A stretch of DNA of 64,000 bases from Trichoplusia ni (taxonomy: Eukaryota; Arthropoda; Insecta; Lepidoptera; Noctuidae). Shown here piece by piece: positions 13,021-25,181 of this stretch. Numbering within the stretch: position 1 is the first letter of the stretch; each line of letters opens with the position of its first letter. A program made the position numbers and the translations under genes. Under the pieces are notes generated by a model. That model was not told the DNA's origin, made no database searches, and was given only the letters and a program-made list of their open reading frames with translations. The stretch spans positions 4,588,001-4,652,000 of the forward strand of contig NC_039500.1 in the NCBI RefSeq assembly GCF_003590095.1, written 5' to 3'.

Positions 13021-14444
13021 ATAAAATATGTAGTCCTAATGTTGGAAGTTTCAAACATTCAAGTTACATACATAAAGACACCTAACTAGCTACGAATTGT
13101 TTAAAACAACAATGTATAAAATCAGTACAGACTCATTTCCATACTTTGCTCTGAACAACTTAAATACAAGATCTATGGTTGTGCAAGATCGGCTTTCACT
13201 GCGCGGGCGCAGGGCTGCGCGAGCGCAACCGTTGCGCAAGAGACGCCTTGACTCCGATAATGTTCCTACTTCCCCAGTAGTCATCTGTATTACTCCTATA
13301 ATATAAATAATACTTATGAGAGTCAGAAATGTTGCTTTCTTACAGTAAAAGAACTGTTGTAATACATTATTTACAAAAAGAACCCCCAGGTTTTACTTAA
13401 ATCGACAAACACCGAATGTATGATCTTTTCAGTTGTCTAGCAATATCACTTCGTAAACAAAACCAAATAGAAACTGCATACACAAAATTGGCTACATATT
13501 TTTTTATGGTTGTAAGTGTTCACGTGCAGTTTCCACAACGATAACAGATGCCGAAACTCTAATAAACTCAGAATAACATGAACAAATCGTCTCGAAAGGG
13601 ATAATGTTACAGTTTTGAAAATCTCCATATATGTATTTTGAGTAGTTCAGACCGGGTGATTAAACCCACTTGCTACCAGCATTGCCGACGTCAGTTCTCC
13701 GGGGTTTTGCCCCACAGCGTGCGTCGGTGACAGGTGACTACCTACCTGCCTATACCGTTTTCCTCATCAGGTGTATGTACTTACGTAGGTATAAAAGTAA
13801 TTTACGTAAATAGTTACCTATTTAATTTTCTGCAATGCGATCAGTTTTTACACGCATAGATGTTCTACTTTCCCACTTTTTTGCATGTGTCAGATGTGAG
13901 GAGAGCGAGTGTGGTAATAACACTCATTTACATAGTTTCCTTGTTACTGTATTTGTAACCAATTTTTATGATAAGTTTGCAATCCTACTAAGTATTTTTT
14001 CCTTTGTTTAATATTTGAGGTACCGTCAGAAATAGACCGTTATGAAAAAAAATACTGATGTTTCGTACTATTTTTCTGATAAAGTAATCATTTTTATTTT
14101 TATTAATATATCAGTAAGCATATTATTAGATAGTCAATTGTTTCTGTTAGCGTAGAATTGTTGCACAAATTATTGTATGATTAATATATTAATAACTTTA
14201 CGTTATGTACAAAGTAGTAAATTACTACGCTATTCATGAGTTTAATTAAAAACAAAATTTGAGTGTATTTTTCTGAAAAGTTGCAATAAAAATTTGCTAT
14301 GCTCATCTTCGACCTACTGGATACTGCTGAATGCAATTTTATGGCTTAAATACATATAAAAGAACGATTACTCATTGTCATACCTAAATATAAAAAAATA
14401 CCTATTGCTACGAGTAAATTGTTATTATTCTGATAATTTACAAC

Positions 14445-15138
14445 AACTACTTTTACGGATTTTATCGCGGTTTTAATTTTAGATTTTTGTTCCCGACGTT
14501 TCGAAACCTTTGCAGGTATCATGGTCACGGGCAGACTGAGATGGTGTTCGTCTTGACAGAAGATGTTGCTCGTTCTACCTTCATATTTTAATTAATTATT
14601 TGTGGTCCGACCTACGCAGTATGAGCTCACTGTGTCTTGATGTCTTGCAGCGCTGCTCTTGGGTTTGGCCTTGAGTTTATTTATTATTGGATCCCAAGTA
14701 GGTGATATCTTCCAACCTGGAACTGGAGCTGGAACCTTCAGCATGTTCGAGCCATTATATTAGATTTGACCAACCACAGATCCTCGCTAAAGAATCCAAA
14801 TTCCTACCTAGGATGTTTCGCGAGGCTATTGAGATTAAAAAACACCCTAATTTCAATAGAGAAGATGGCTGGAAGATATCACCTACTTGGGATCCAATAA
14901 TAAATAAACTCAAGGCCAAACCCAAGAGCAGCGCTGCAAGACATCAAGACACAGTGAGCTCATACTGCGTAGGTCGGACCACAAATAATTAATTAAAATA
15001 TGAAGGTAGAACGAGCAACATCTTCTGTCAAGACGAACACCATCTCAGTCTGCCCGTGACCATGATACCTGCAAAGGTTTCGAAACGTCGGGAACAAAAA
15101 TCTAAAATTAAAACCGCGATAAAATCCGTAAAAGTAGT
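14445..15138 (+). mobile_element. Penelope-like element relic arranged as a large palindrome
   Basis: Two arms of about 270 bp (14445-14715 and 14868-15138) are reverse complements and enclose a spacer of about 150 bp. Spacer plus right arm encode in frame (about 14745-14950) a peptide with the blocks FLPRMFREAIEI, HPNFNREDGW and TWDPIINKL. I recognise these as the region at the end of the GIY-YIG endonuclease domain of Penelope-like elements. The reverse transcriptase is absent. The arms contain the repeated TTTCGAAACGTCGGG motif. Penelope elements often have terminal sequences in direct or inverted orientation. Here the 3' end appears joined to an inverted copy of itself. Confidence 0.65.
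14702..14992 (+). pseudogene. Penelope-like endonuclease C-terminal fragment
   Basis: This 96-codon ORF holds the recognisable C-terminal Penelope-like blocks RFDQPQILAKE, FLPRMFREAIEI and NFNREDGW. The first 14 or so codons come from the inverted arm and are not part of the original protein. No RT or GIY-YIG core remains, so it is a relic. Confidence 0.6.
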
Positions 15139-15239
15139 TTCATTTCAATGTCTAACATTCGCGTAAACCTAAGAAACCACTAATTTACAACAATATTTTA
15201 TTTTTACTTACAATATCCACTGCTGCGCTAAAGAATTTA

Positions 15240-15400
15240 ATCCTCATGTCACAGGGAATTCACAAATATTTACGACACATGCACAAAGACACCCAGACTC
15301 AGGACAAGCATTCGTGGATCACACAAACGCGCGTCCTACACGGGGATCGAAACCGCGACACGTCACGCTCAGTGGGTTTGGAGTGGTGAGCGCAATCTTT
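15240..15400 (-). mobile_element. tRNA-derived SINE (family 1)
   Basis: Minus-strand reading gives a head with GGTTTCGATCCCCGTG (B-box-like), TGTGTGATCCACGAATGC, CTTGTCCTGAGTCTGGG and TGTCTTTGTGCATGTG. This is the same body as the copies at 4247-4440 and 23950-24135. Confidence 0.7.
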
Positions 15401-18400
15401 CGGCTATTTTTGCAGAAGCTAGCAATGACTTTGAGAGCAAAGGAAGAAGAAAAAAGTAAAACACTGCATCAAAATCTCTCTGTCTGTTCCAGACCTATAT
15501 ACACCACAGACTAGTACTACTACTTACTAAAACATAGATATACGATTATTTTTGGTATAGTGCGATAAGTACATAAAAGAATCATATCAAAGATATTGTC
15601 CGATAATGTTACTCGGATATTCATTATAATAACATGTAGAGTCGTATTGAAGGTAATCGATGCCCAGTGGACGGGTCAGTGTAAATTCATCGGCACCGCG
15701 CCGGTATCGCGTCCCGACGGAGTTGGGGCAATCAGTGGGAGTGCACTCGGACTGCGAGGGCCAACTCGTAGCGGGATTGTGATAATCACTAAGTACTACA
15801 AATTGTAAATGATTAAAAAATCTAGAGAACCTATTTATTAAGGTTTTGCTTACTAACTATATTTTTTTGTTTATTTGGCTAGACAGACGCCAATACCGAA
15901 TAAGAGGGATTTAATTTGCTGTTAGTTTTATAGGCTCATAAACTGTTTTTATGTTCACATTCTTACTATGTGCCATTACTCATATATTACTTAGTGTTAG
16001 AACTGCGTTTAATAGATTCCATTTAATGAAAACTACATTCTCAATTATAAGAATTTCAACACATTTAATAAAACCAAAAATGCATTTATTTATCTATCAT
16101 AACAAATGTAAAAACCCCCTACAATCTAACCACAGTTGGTACTAAATAGGTACGGATAGTTTCCGCTGTCAGTGTGACCACACCCAGCCCGGATGCATGC
16201 AATTGTCTTGATGTTGGTCGCGAATGTTCCCGCTGCGAAACGATCCGCCTTGCAAATAAACAACAGGCACTGGACCATGTACCTAGTGTACCTACACCCG
16301 ATAGGGGCCGGTTACAGAACTAGACAGAGCTCAACTTGGTACTGTCCCGTTATGTAGACACAGATAAAATGGGCTAAGGTGAGGTTGAAGTTAGGTAGTA
16401 TTTAGTTTGCGATGTTGACCTGTTTGTTGCCATTGGTAAGTAATTGTGATAGAATAAAATTGAAAAGTGTTACGTCAGAATAATCTACTGAAAGCCAAAT
16501 ATATAGACTGTGAAGGATGTTATGAGAAGAAAGGGGGTTAATATTACCTTGATGAATAATATCGATAAGTTTAAAAAATACATGTAGCACCAATAGATGA
16601 ATAATCGGAATCGGGGGAAAAGAAGACTTGGACAAGCTTCGGATTAGCATCAACAGAATAAACCTCATTTGAAGTACACGTGACCTTCTGCTACAACCGA
16701 AATAAGTCAATTTATGTTATCGCTAGAACGATTATGTACGAAAGCGATAAAATACGCTGCTTTGAAGGAAACGGTTTTATCGTTGTTTTGTGGGAATACT
16801 GTTCAATATTCAAAATTATGCACATCTTACGTGTAGCCTTGTGTGTTCTAGCCTTTTTGGCACATCGTACAAATTTGTAAGTAAGTAAATAACGTTGTTT
16901 CGTCCAATAACTTTATAAATATGTGGACGCCGTCAGGTAATCAATAACGAGTCAAGTTATTAGATTCCAGTAAAAAGTTAATCGTCCTTAGTTAAAGAGG
17001 TCCTTGAAGAACTATATGCCTCACAAACTCTTCACTCTTCAACTCAACACTCCCTTGATTTTTGCACTATCAAGAAACGTCACATTTAGGGCCCTATCTT
17101 ATGTTCCCTAACAACGTAAACTTATTCTTTACGCGAGACGCGACTCTACCAGCTGATGTGGAACACAATGAATCAGCTACCGCGTGTTTGTAAACAAATG
17201 TAAAACGCATTTTCTCAAGGATAACGTCCTCAAAATGACATCTATTTGATAATTATCAAGACATAATGTCGCGGGACTTCACCTGGAAGTGAATCATGAA
17301 ATAAAACCAACAGCTCACTTCTTATTACGATGTCTTGTCTTTCTTTCACTTTACTTAAGTACCTATGCTTCGAGATCGAAACAATTCAAAAACATTATGA
17401 ACAAATATTCAATAGTTTTCCTGGATTTGTCACCTCTTAGTATGACTTCTTACTCTGTCCGCTCTTGGGTAATCCATCCATTCAGCCGGGTCTGTTTCAA
17501 AGTTTGCGTCTATTTGGATCTCATGTTATGAGTGCTGCTATGTGTTATTAAGGAGTCCTGAACAAATACAAGTTGTGTAAGATTTAGCATAAGTAATGAC
17601 GATTAACAACAACTTGGCAATTTTACTGATTGCCGCATACTACAAATCACTTTACTATACAGTTTTTAAAACTAAAGAAAAATGCTATTCCTTGTACAAA
17701 CGAAAATCGAAACACCATAATATCGCACAAACACATCAAAGAAGGGGCCGCGTGCGCGCGCGCATCGCCTCAAGGTGATCCACGTTCGGTATGCGGCATT
17801 CACACAAGTACTTGCCGTCAAACAATAATATTTTAACTACGGTGTGTCACACACCAGGTCCTAGACCATGCAGAACCTAACACCCGTAACGGTAGAGGCG
17901 GTAAACTCTACTGCTACATGTAAACATTTCAATAATAAGGTTCAGATAAACTTAAAAAACTTATACCGGAAATAATCAGGTATAATATTTTTCTAGTTAT
18001 TTATTATCACGAATATTAGACTTAAGTTCAGTTTAAGGGGAATGAAGTATAGCATCAAATCGATATGTATTAAAATCGCTCAAAAACTGTCACCAAATTT
18101 CTGGAAACAACTAAAAAACTAGTGAAGAAAAATGCCACTTTTTATCTTCAAAATTTAAATCAAAATAGGTCTAACAGGTGTGACCGTTAATCAATAGTTC
18201 GTCAATAAATACTATTGTATCACACGTCCGTCGAGCGTGTAATGTCAAGGATGCGCCCGCGCACGACCGGACGCATTGTAAACGCGGTGAATTACAATAT
18301 GACTCTTGTTCCCATATATTTAGGATTTACTTTCGATAAACAGACTAAATTCGTATCTGATTAGTTATGTAATTAAGTCGGTTAATTTGTTTAGTATCAT

Positions 18401-18524
18401 GCACTTAAGGAAAGAAGTTAAATATAATGTTTGAATGACATGTCAGTTTGTAAAGGCGGAAGTTAATGAGCTTGTTAAAGAGAGTTAACATGTATATTTT
18501 TCTTCAATTTCTCTCCCTCCGTTT
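15401..18524. other. Intergenic, no gene recognised
   Basis: AT-rich, with a GC-rich patch near 15660-15780 and an alternating CG run (GTGCGCGCGCGC) at 17750-17761. Short ORFs, including a 102-codon minus ORF at 16402-16710, show no family motif and have AT-driven composition. Confidence 0.4.
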
Positions 18525-18690
18525 ATTTTTAAGCCCCGACGCAAAATGTTCGTAGTTATAAGATTGACGTGTCTGTTTGTCTTTGGCATCATAGCTTCCG
18601 AAAGGATTGAGCGATATGTGCGAGTGTTCGTTCAAGCCATTACAAAATTATGGGGTAAAAGTTTTTACTTTCGGGATTTTTATAAATTAA
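18525..18690 (+). mobile_element. Interspersed repeat fragment
   Basis: TTAAGCCCCGACGCAAAA, GTTATAAG.TTGACGTGTCTG and a run of TGT/TTTGTC match a dispersed lepidopteran repeat that I recognise by sequence but cannot class with certainty. Confidence 0.4.
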
Positions 18691-19039
18691 TTTTATTTTG
18701 TGAAAAGAAAAACTGAAATATTTGATATTTATTGGTCACTTTACTATACATAGCTTTTAAATTGCTGGTCCCAACTTTATCCCATCAAACCTTTTTCGCC
18801 TCACATGAAACTGATAGATACATTATAACCAGTTAGCATTATAGTTATGGTGTTCAGTGGACCATCAAACCATAACAGTCCGGAGCTTCGCGCTCTGGTA
18901 ACGACCAGAGTAAACAGTTAATTGTTACTGGTTCTGTAATATTGAACATCCCGGAACAAGGGACTGTGGAAGAGCACATTGAACTAATTTACCAATATTG
19001 CTCACATTTTAAATATAACCATCTTAAAAGTTTACTCAT

Positions 19040-19215
19040 TATTCTATGACACTCCCGAAAATCGGCCCAGGAAACCATCGTGAGGAAATCTGGATTCCAA
19101 ATACGGTACAGTTTGCCAATTCGCAGCGAAGTAGCGTGGTGGTCAATGCTCAAACCTTCGCTATACGGGCAGAAGCTTGTGCTCAGCAGTAGGACGTATA
19201 TAGACCGGTATTATT
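19040..19215 (+). mobile_element. LINE 3' fragment
   Basis: The segment carries ACCATCGTGAGGAAATCTGG, TGGTCAATGCTCAAACC and CAGTAGGACGTATATAG, followed by an ATTATTATTATGA microsatellite-like tail. This is the sense-strand 3' end of the LINE family whose antisense copies lie at 12615, 32625 and 40355. Confidence 0.6.
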
Positions 19216-19229
19216 ATTATGACCTCTTT

Positions 19230-21832
19230 TAACGAGATACCTTCATGAGACGAGACCCGGTCATTTTTAACGCATGCACTGTGACGCATGACTTAAGTGC
19301 AGAAGTTTTGTTGAGAACTTTAATCTAAATGAGATGGGGGAACTACCTGGGTTACATAACAAATGGTGTCCTGTTGAATTCTCTAAGATTTATAGCCGAT
19401 CTCCAAAACTGGCTGAGGAGATACCATACTAACAGCCACTTCCACTTAAAATTCTCATTGCTAAAGACTTGTAGGTGTACTGTCTGGTTGATTAAAAAGG
19501 AACAAGAAATTAAAGTTGTCATAATTGATCAGTAGTGCAATCATGCAAGATAGACGACGCGCGACGGGTCAGATTTAAATCGAACACCTTTTTTGTTTGC
19601 GTTTTCTTATTGTGCAAAGTGCCATGTCCTCTTTTAATTCGATTTTGGTAAATTAGGCACACTAGTTAAAACACTTCTAAACATTAACTCGATAAGAATG
19701 AGTAAGCAAGTGAAATACAGATGTTAATCACACTCCCTTCAATGGAAGCAGACGTAACGCCATTGTGTTAACAACGTCACTGAGCCGCGGTGAGCTATCA
19801 GTGATTGGGTAATGAATACCGGCCGTCCACTGTTAAATTACTATTTTTTGTGTACCAAGGTCGCGAGATAAGAGCGAAAGTTAACTCGTAAAGCGTATGA
19901 AAAATGAAATATTATATGTCATATACGTATTGAAGGGCAGATTGACTGTCTCTCATGTGTACACTGCTCACGTTCACAAACACCAATTTCTTTTGAAACT
20001 ACATTGATTCAAAGATTTCTGGAACAGATCGCTACTTGCGATAAAACTGACCATTGTTTAATGCTCACCTATTATGACATTCACAACTGTTCTATCTACT
20101 TCTTTGATGTAGTTCTTCGTAAAGGCAGACGCGCACGACTTAACTACGAGTCTGGGTGTATCAAAAACCCGAAAGGATTTAAAGTTTTGCCTTTCGCGAA
20201 GACGGCCACATTTTCAATATTTACAAACACTATCTCCTGAATGTCGGAGGAACCCAAAACAGCCCGAATTGTTGTAAATAATTTCCGTCATGTTGGGAAT
20301 TATTTAGTAAACTGTAGTGAGTGAGGATGTTTACTACGGAGGCGGCGACATGCTGCCGGTCATTGTTTGTTGTCACCTGGTTTGTAAACACCGGCTCCTA
20401 GCCACCAGGTGCTGGCGGAGGGAAGTCACATAAAAGCCTCCTTTGAAGCCAAAAGCCTTTGTACAGTCGAATCGTAGTTATACATACGTAGTGTTTATGA
20501 CTTTCAAGCGAATAATTTCTGTGGTAGTTCTTGCCTGGAGGTTTGCGATAAGCCTGCTTCCAACTAAGGGATACCGTATGCTAATGAATCAAAAAGCAGG
20601 CATACATTATTATTGAAAAACAAATGCTTATATATCACCATTATGTACCTATGTAAGTAACCGTCCAAAAGAAAAGTATTCCACACATATCGAATCAGTT
20701 CTGCGCCGGCGCCGGTTGTTTGCTAGCTTATTGTCCGAAGTATTGTTTAAACTGTAGAATAATGAAGTGAAGTGAAAACTGACCAGTTTCTATTTGAGTT
20801 ACAATATTTAGTTTGTGTTTCAGTTATGACTAAGTGTGGAACTGAAGGAGACACTCTCTGAAGATAGAAAACAATGCTTTTACCGCGAAAAATATGGTTT
20901 TCTAGAAATTTTGTTACACGATGCGTTGTTGTGTACCTATGTATAAAATTATGCATGGAAAAATAATTGTATATTACTATTTACTAATGTATTTCACTGA
21001 CGATTTCTGTGACCAAATTCTCAAGTATTGTAAAAGGGCAGTTCGATCTTTCCAAGATAATTACTATTGAAACAAAATACTGATTACTACTTAGCTAATT
21101 GCTGAACTCTTACTCTTATATTTATATATATATATATATGTATATATATTAAATTCATTTATTCAAGTGACCATGACTCCTTTTGTTAGTAACAATATTT
21201 ACTTAATTTCTATGTAAGTAAATTAACAAAAAAAACTGCCTAAGATAACTGCCTGTATCAAATCACCACCGCAGGGCTATCACCGAAGTGGAAAAACTTA
21301 TAGTATAGTTTATAACTCAGTCAAAAGTCCTAACTCATAAAATAAATCGAAGTTACTTTAAATAAATATCAATATAATGTTGACTACTACGTTTTTTCCA
21401 AATCGATTTATCAAGGGCCTTTTACGAAACTTTAAAAGTTAAAAACAAAAACCAGTTTCTTGATTGCGACAACAAAACTACTTTTAATGACCATTGCTGA
21501 CAATATTTGTACTGATAAATCGAAATGCTGTTATCGGGCAGCAATGGTAAACGTGAAGTGAGTAGCGGTTACAGGTTTGCGATGAAGGTCGCTTGCGAAA
21601 CGGTGAAACACTGACCTTTATTTTAATACACTCTACGACTAAGCGAATATTTTGGAAACAGATAATTTGTAAAACTCATGATCTGCCTAGAAGTGGCCTA
21701 TTGCTAGTGGTGCCAGTATCTCATAAGTAATTGTGATAGAGTAAGTAGAATAAGTTCTATTGAAACACCAGAATTGGTTAAGGAAAGTAAAGTGGAAACA
21801 ATTTATTATTATTGAAGTGAAACAAATATAAA
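19230..21832. other. Intergenic, no gene recognised
   Basis: AT-rich, with an AT microsatellite (21123-21148). A GC-rich patch at 20335-20430 carries E-box-like CACCTG and CAGGTG and a forkhead-like TGTAAACA. A 78-codon plus ORF at 20004-20240 has no recognisable domain. Confidence 0.35.
21123..21148. repeat. (TA)n microsatellite
   Basis: An alternating TA run with single-base interruptions. Confidence 0.85.
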
Positions 21833-22085
21833 TCTATACTAATATATAAAGCTGAAGAGTTTGTTTGTTTGAACGCGCTAATCTCAGGAACTTCTGGTCC
21901 AAATTGAAAAATATTTTTTGTGTTGAATAGACTATTCATCGAGGAAGACTTTAAGCTATAAACCATCACGCTGTGACTAATATCAGCTAAGATACAATGG
22001 AAATTGTGAAAAAAACCGGGCAGGTATACCTAAATCATAACTTATATCTTCTACCCACGGGGACGAAGTCGCGGGCAACAGCTAG
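21833..22085 (+). mobile_element. Non-autonomous Helitron
   Basis: Starts TCTATACTAATATATAAAGC after an A and ends GGGCAACAGCTAG before a T. This fits the 5'-TC...CTAG-3' ends and A|T target of Helitrons. There is no coding capacity (253 bp). A diverged sister copy lies at 31977-32272. Confidence 0.75.
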
Positions 22086-23949
22086 TAACATATAAAGTCC
22101 TTGAACAGTTTTAACACGCATTTCGAGAATATTCTCATACATAAACGTTTCTAATTAAAAATTGAAAACATTAGTTAGACACGCGGTTAACAAATACGCA
22201 GTTATTTAACTTTATGGTTTCGGTTACTAGTGTAATTGTAAACAGTACTATTTTAATTATATAGGCTGGAATGCGGACTTAATGGCTGATTAGACAAGAC
22301 ATGTGCCGTGAGGAGTAGGTCCCCAACGTATGTCTATACTTGGTCTGTATGTATATGCTGCTTATCTGCCATATTTTTAGCTGCCGTCATGACAGGAGCT
22401 TCACGATAGAGTTAATTGAAGTGTGTTTAATTTTACTTATTTCACCTGACTCTCAAAATAAGGACTTCGGTTGTGTCCGAAACAGCCTGAAAAATGCGTT
22501 TTTAAACCGTCCCATTGTTTAACAATTAAGTGTATATCCGTTTTGTCCGGGTAAAAAAGAGTCTGTTACGTAAAACATACAGTTTAGTAAAACAGTTTTA
22601 TCTGAAGTGTAATGTGGCGTGACCGTGACGAGTGTTATGTTCAGCGGCTTCGCGGCTTGGCTCACGGTGTCACGCTGTAAGCTGCGATAGCACGGCGTTA
22701 GCACCTGCTAATGTACCGCTCAATCACAACACTTGTAATTAGAAATTAAGAACTTTTGACTTTACTTATGAACTGTCTAGTAAACCCACATAAAGAACGA
22801 GTTGATGACAATTTTGTACGCACATTTTTTTTTATTTGATCTCCTTTTAACAATGTATCCGCGATAATGACTTTAATGGCATGTATATAAAATGGCAAAC
22901 CAAAACCTATACTCTAATGCTGATCGGCTGATTGTTTCACAATTTGTAGACTATTTGTTCTTTAAGTAATCAATACGAAGATAATTAATTATAACTTTAA
23001 TAAGGTAGGTAAGCTATTATAATACTCTCGTTAAACATACTGCAGTCTCGTTAGGCGCTACCGAAGCAATAAACCAAGTTAAGAAATCAAGTATAAAATT
23101 GTGTAGAAAACAATTACTAGTTGCATCTGCGCCTGCGCATGAGGAAAACTATCTGCGTGTGAACTGGTTTGCCGAACCGGAATCCTGTTCGCGAGCCCCG
23201 GCCCGGGGATATACCACCATCACTTAAAGTTAAACTATTTTAGATGTGCAAAAGAGACGCCGCTCTACTTTGCACAGAGTACCATCTCGCTCCCACAACT
23301 ACAACAGTCTTGATTTCAAAAGTTCTTGGTAAGCCCCCTGATCCCAGACTTCTAATATCAGGTAATGGGATGGTTTCTAGACTTCCTAACTTGTATTGTT
23401 TTAGTCAACTGGGGAGCTAGGCCTAGGATGATACAATTGTATGTAAACTAAGATGGGGTTTCTTAATTATTGATAGCAATGAGATGAACTTTAAAAAGTG
23501 GGTATGACTGTAAATCATACCCATTGATAAAACCCTATACATACCCTACTTGCATCTTGAAAACGCATTCAAAGCAACTGGTTCATACTTTTTCTCCTGG
23601 GTTAACTTATAGAATACGTTAGGTTCTCACCATTTATTAAAACTAGTGGTAATGAAAAATATCATGGATCACTGAATTTCAGCTGCCATGCAGCCGACAT
23701 CACGGATAACGTCAGTATCTGTATATGTTATACAAAGACCTGACAGTCTAAATTGTTTATCAGCAGAAGATACGTGGTGCAGTAACCCGATGCCATAGAG
23801 TTGTGATGCGCCACCGGAGAGGACTGTAAGCCATCTCCACGCCGTGTGAGAACGGCGCTGTGTTTACATAACATTATACAATTAGTTTTATCTTTACTTA
23901 GATTTACAAAACGGGTGCTGATATTGGAGCCTCAATAATTGATGGTTAC
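22086..23949. other. Intergenic, no gene recognised
   Basis: A weak copy of the GGACT.CGGTTG.GTCCGAAAC repeat (see 35241-35390) sits near 22460-22510. GC-rich CTGCGCCTGCGCATGAGG at 23128-23145 resembles an NRF1-type site. No coding gene is visible. Confidence 0.35.
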
Positions 23950-24135
23950 ACTTTTTTTAATCCCTATGTCTAGGCGGGTTTTTAAACTTACAAATCACGT
24001 GCACAAAGACACCCAGCCTCAGAACACGCATTCATGGATTACACAAATACAAATGGGGTTCGAACCCGCGACACGACGCACATTGTGGGTTTTGCATGGT
24101 GACCTCAACCACTTGGCGATCCGTGCAGTCAATTT
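23950..24135 (-). mobile_element. tRNA-derived SINE (family 1)
   Basis: On the minus strand a good B box (GGGTTCGAACCCC) precedes TGTGTAATCCATGAATGCG and TGAGGCTGGGTGTCTTTGTG. This is the best-preserved B box of the family in this window. Confidence 0.7.
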
Positions 24136-24182
24136 CTTAGTGTCAAGACTTTAAGGATAAATACATACTTGTTTCTTTAAAG

Positions 24183-24206
24183 ATATATATATATATATAT
24201 ATATAT
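24183..24206. repeat. (TA)n microsatellite
   Basis: Twelve consecutive AT dinucleotides. Confidence 0.85.
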
Positions 24207-24834
24207 GAATATATTGATATGTAAGTAGAAGTAGTTTACAACATAGATAAGTAATGAAATGAAATCTTATCGGTGTCGTAACATTCATTGACAATTCTAG
24301 TAACATGGTTATCGCAACTAATATTTATAGACTACAGGTAATTTATATTGCTTTGTCCCCAAAACACAAGGATGGATGTCATTATTTTGAAATATTGTTG
24401 ACAATATTGCACACGTTTTTATTTTATTACCCGTTATAGAACAGGCCCAATGTCGCTGGATAATATACTAATTAATACATTGTACTCATAAATAACACGT
24501 CCACCTCGTTATTTTACACATGGCTGATTACTAAGATTTACCAATTAAATAGGCAACCAATTGCATTTTTTTGATATTCAACAAACTGGACTACAATCAG
24601 TGCCTCCTTCACAAACTATAGCAAAACGTTTTCTGAGGCTTGAACATCAAAAAGGATATAATAATAATAAATAATAATAAATGCGGACAACATCACATAC
24701 ATTGTTCTGAACCCAAAGTAAGTTGCTAAAGCACTTGTGTTATAGAATTCAGATACAAGGAAGGTACCACAAACACCCAGACCCGAGACAATGTCGAAAT
24801 GTGAATACATTGACTCGACCGGGAATCAAACCCG

Positions 24835-24847
24835 GGACCTCAGAGCT
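24835..24847. repeat. Target-site duplication, 3' side of the LINE
   Basis: GGACCTCAGAGCT is identical to 31018-31030. In the unoccupied SINE at about 42127-42139 it occurs once. Confidence 0.9.
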
Positions 24848-25181
24848 TTTTTTTTTTTTTTTTTTTTTTGTCCGGGGTGAAAATCTAATGACTTCAACCC
24901 ACGCCGAGGGCACGGCGAGGGGATATGTCGGACTCCCACCGACTAAAAACACCCCGGGCCCCTTCAAATGCCTGAGCCAGAGCCACGGGATCGCTCGCGC
25001 ATGCTTCAGCGCGACCCTGACCGGCCTATGTCCTTTTGGACTTCTTCTCGAAAGGTTGGTTGAAAAGCCAACCCCTCATTCCTCGTAAGAACGGACGTGC
25101 AGGACGACACGTCCGTCTCCTTCTCGGCCTGTTAGCTGGTCGGATGCCAGGGTGCCCTCCCTGCCACCCGCAGGCACGACC

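Larger units (their letters stand above)
11262..14444. other. Upstream flank of Ctr1
   Basis: Ctr1 5' non-coding sequence must start somewhere here because the start exon has an acceptor, but I could not place the first exon. Repeat fragments occur at 12615-12725 and 12945-13020. A GC-rich patch with GCGCGGGCGCAGG and TGCGCGAGCGC at 13199-13248 is a possible promoter. Confidence 0.35.

Noticed and set aside
16402..16710. 102-codon minus ORF
   Set aside because: Leu/Ile-rich AT-driven composition with no motif; likely chance.
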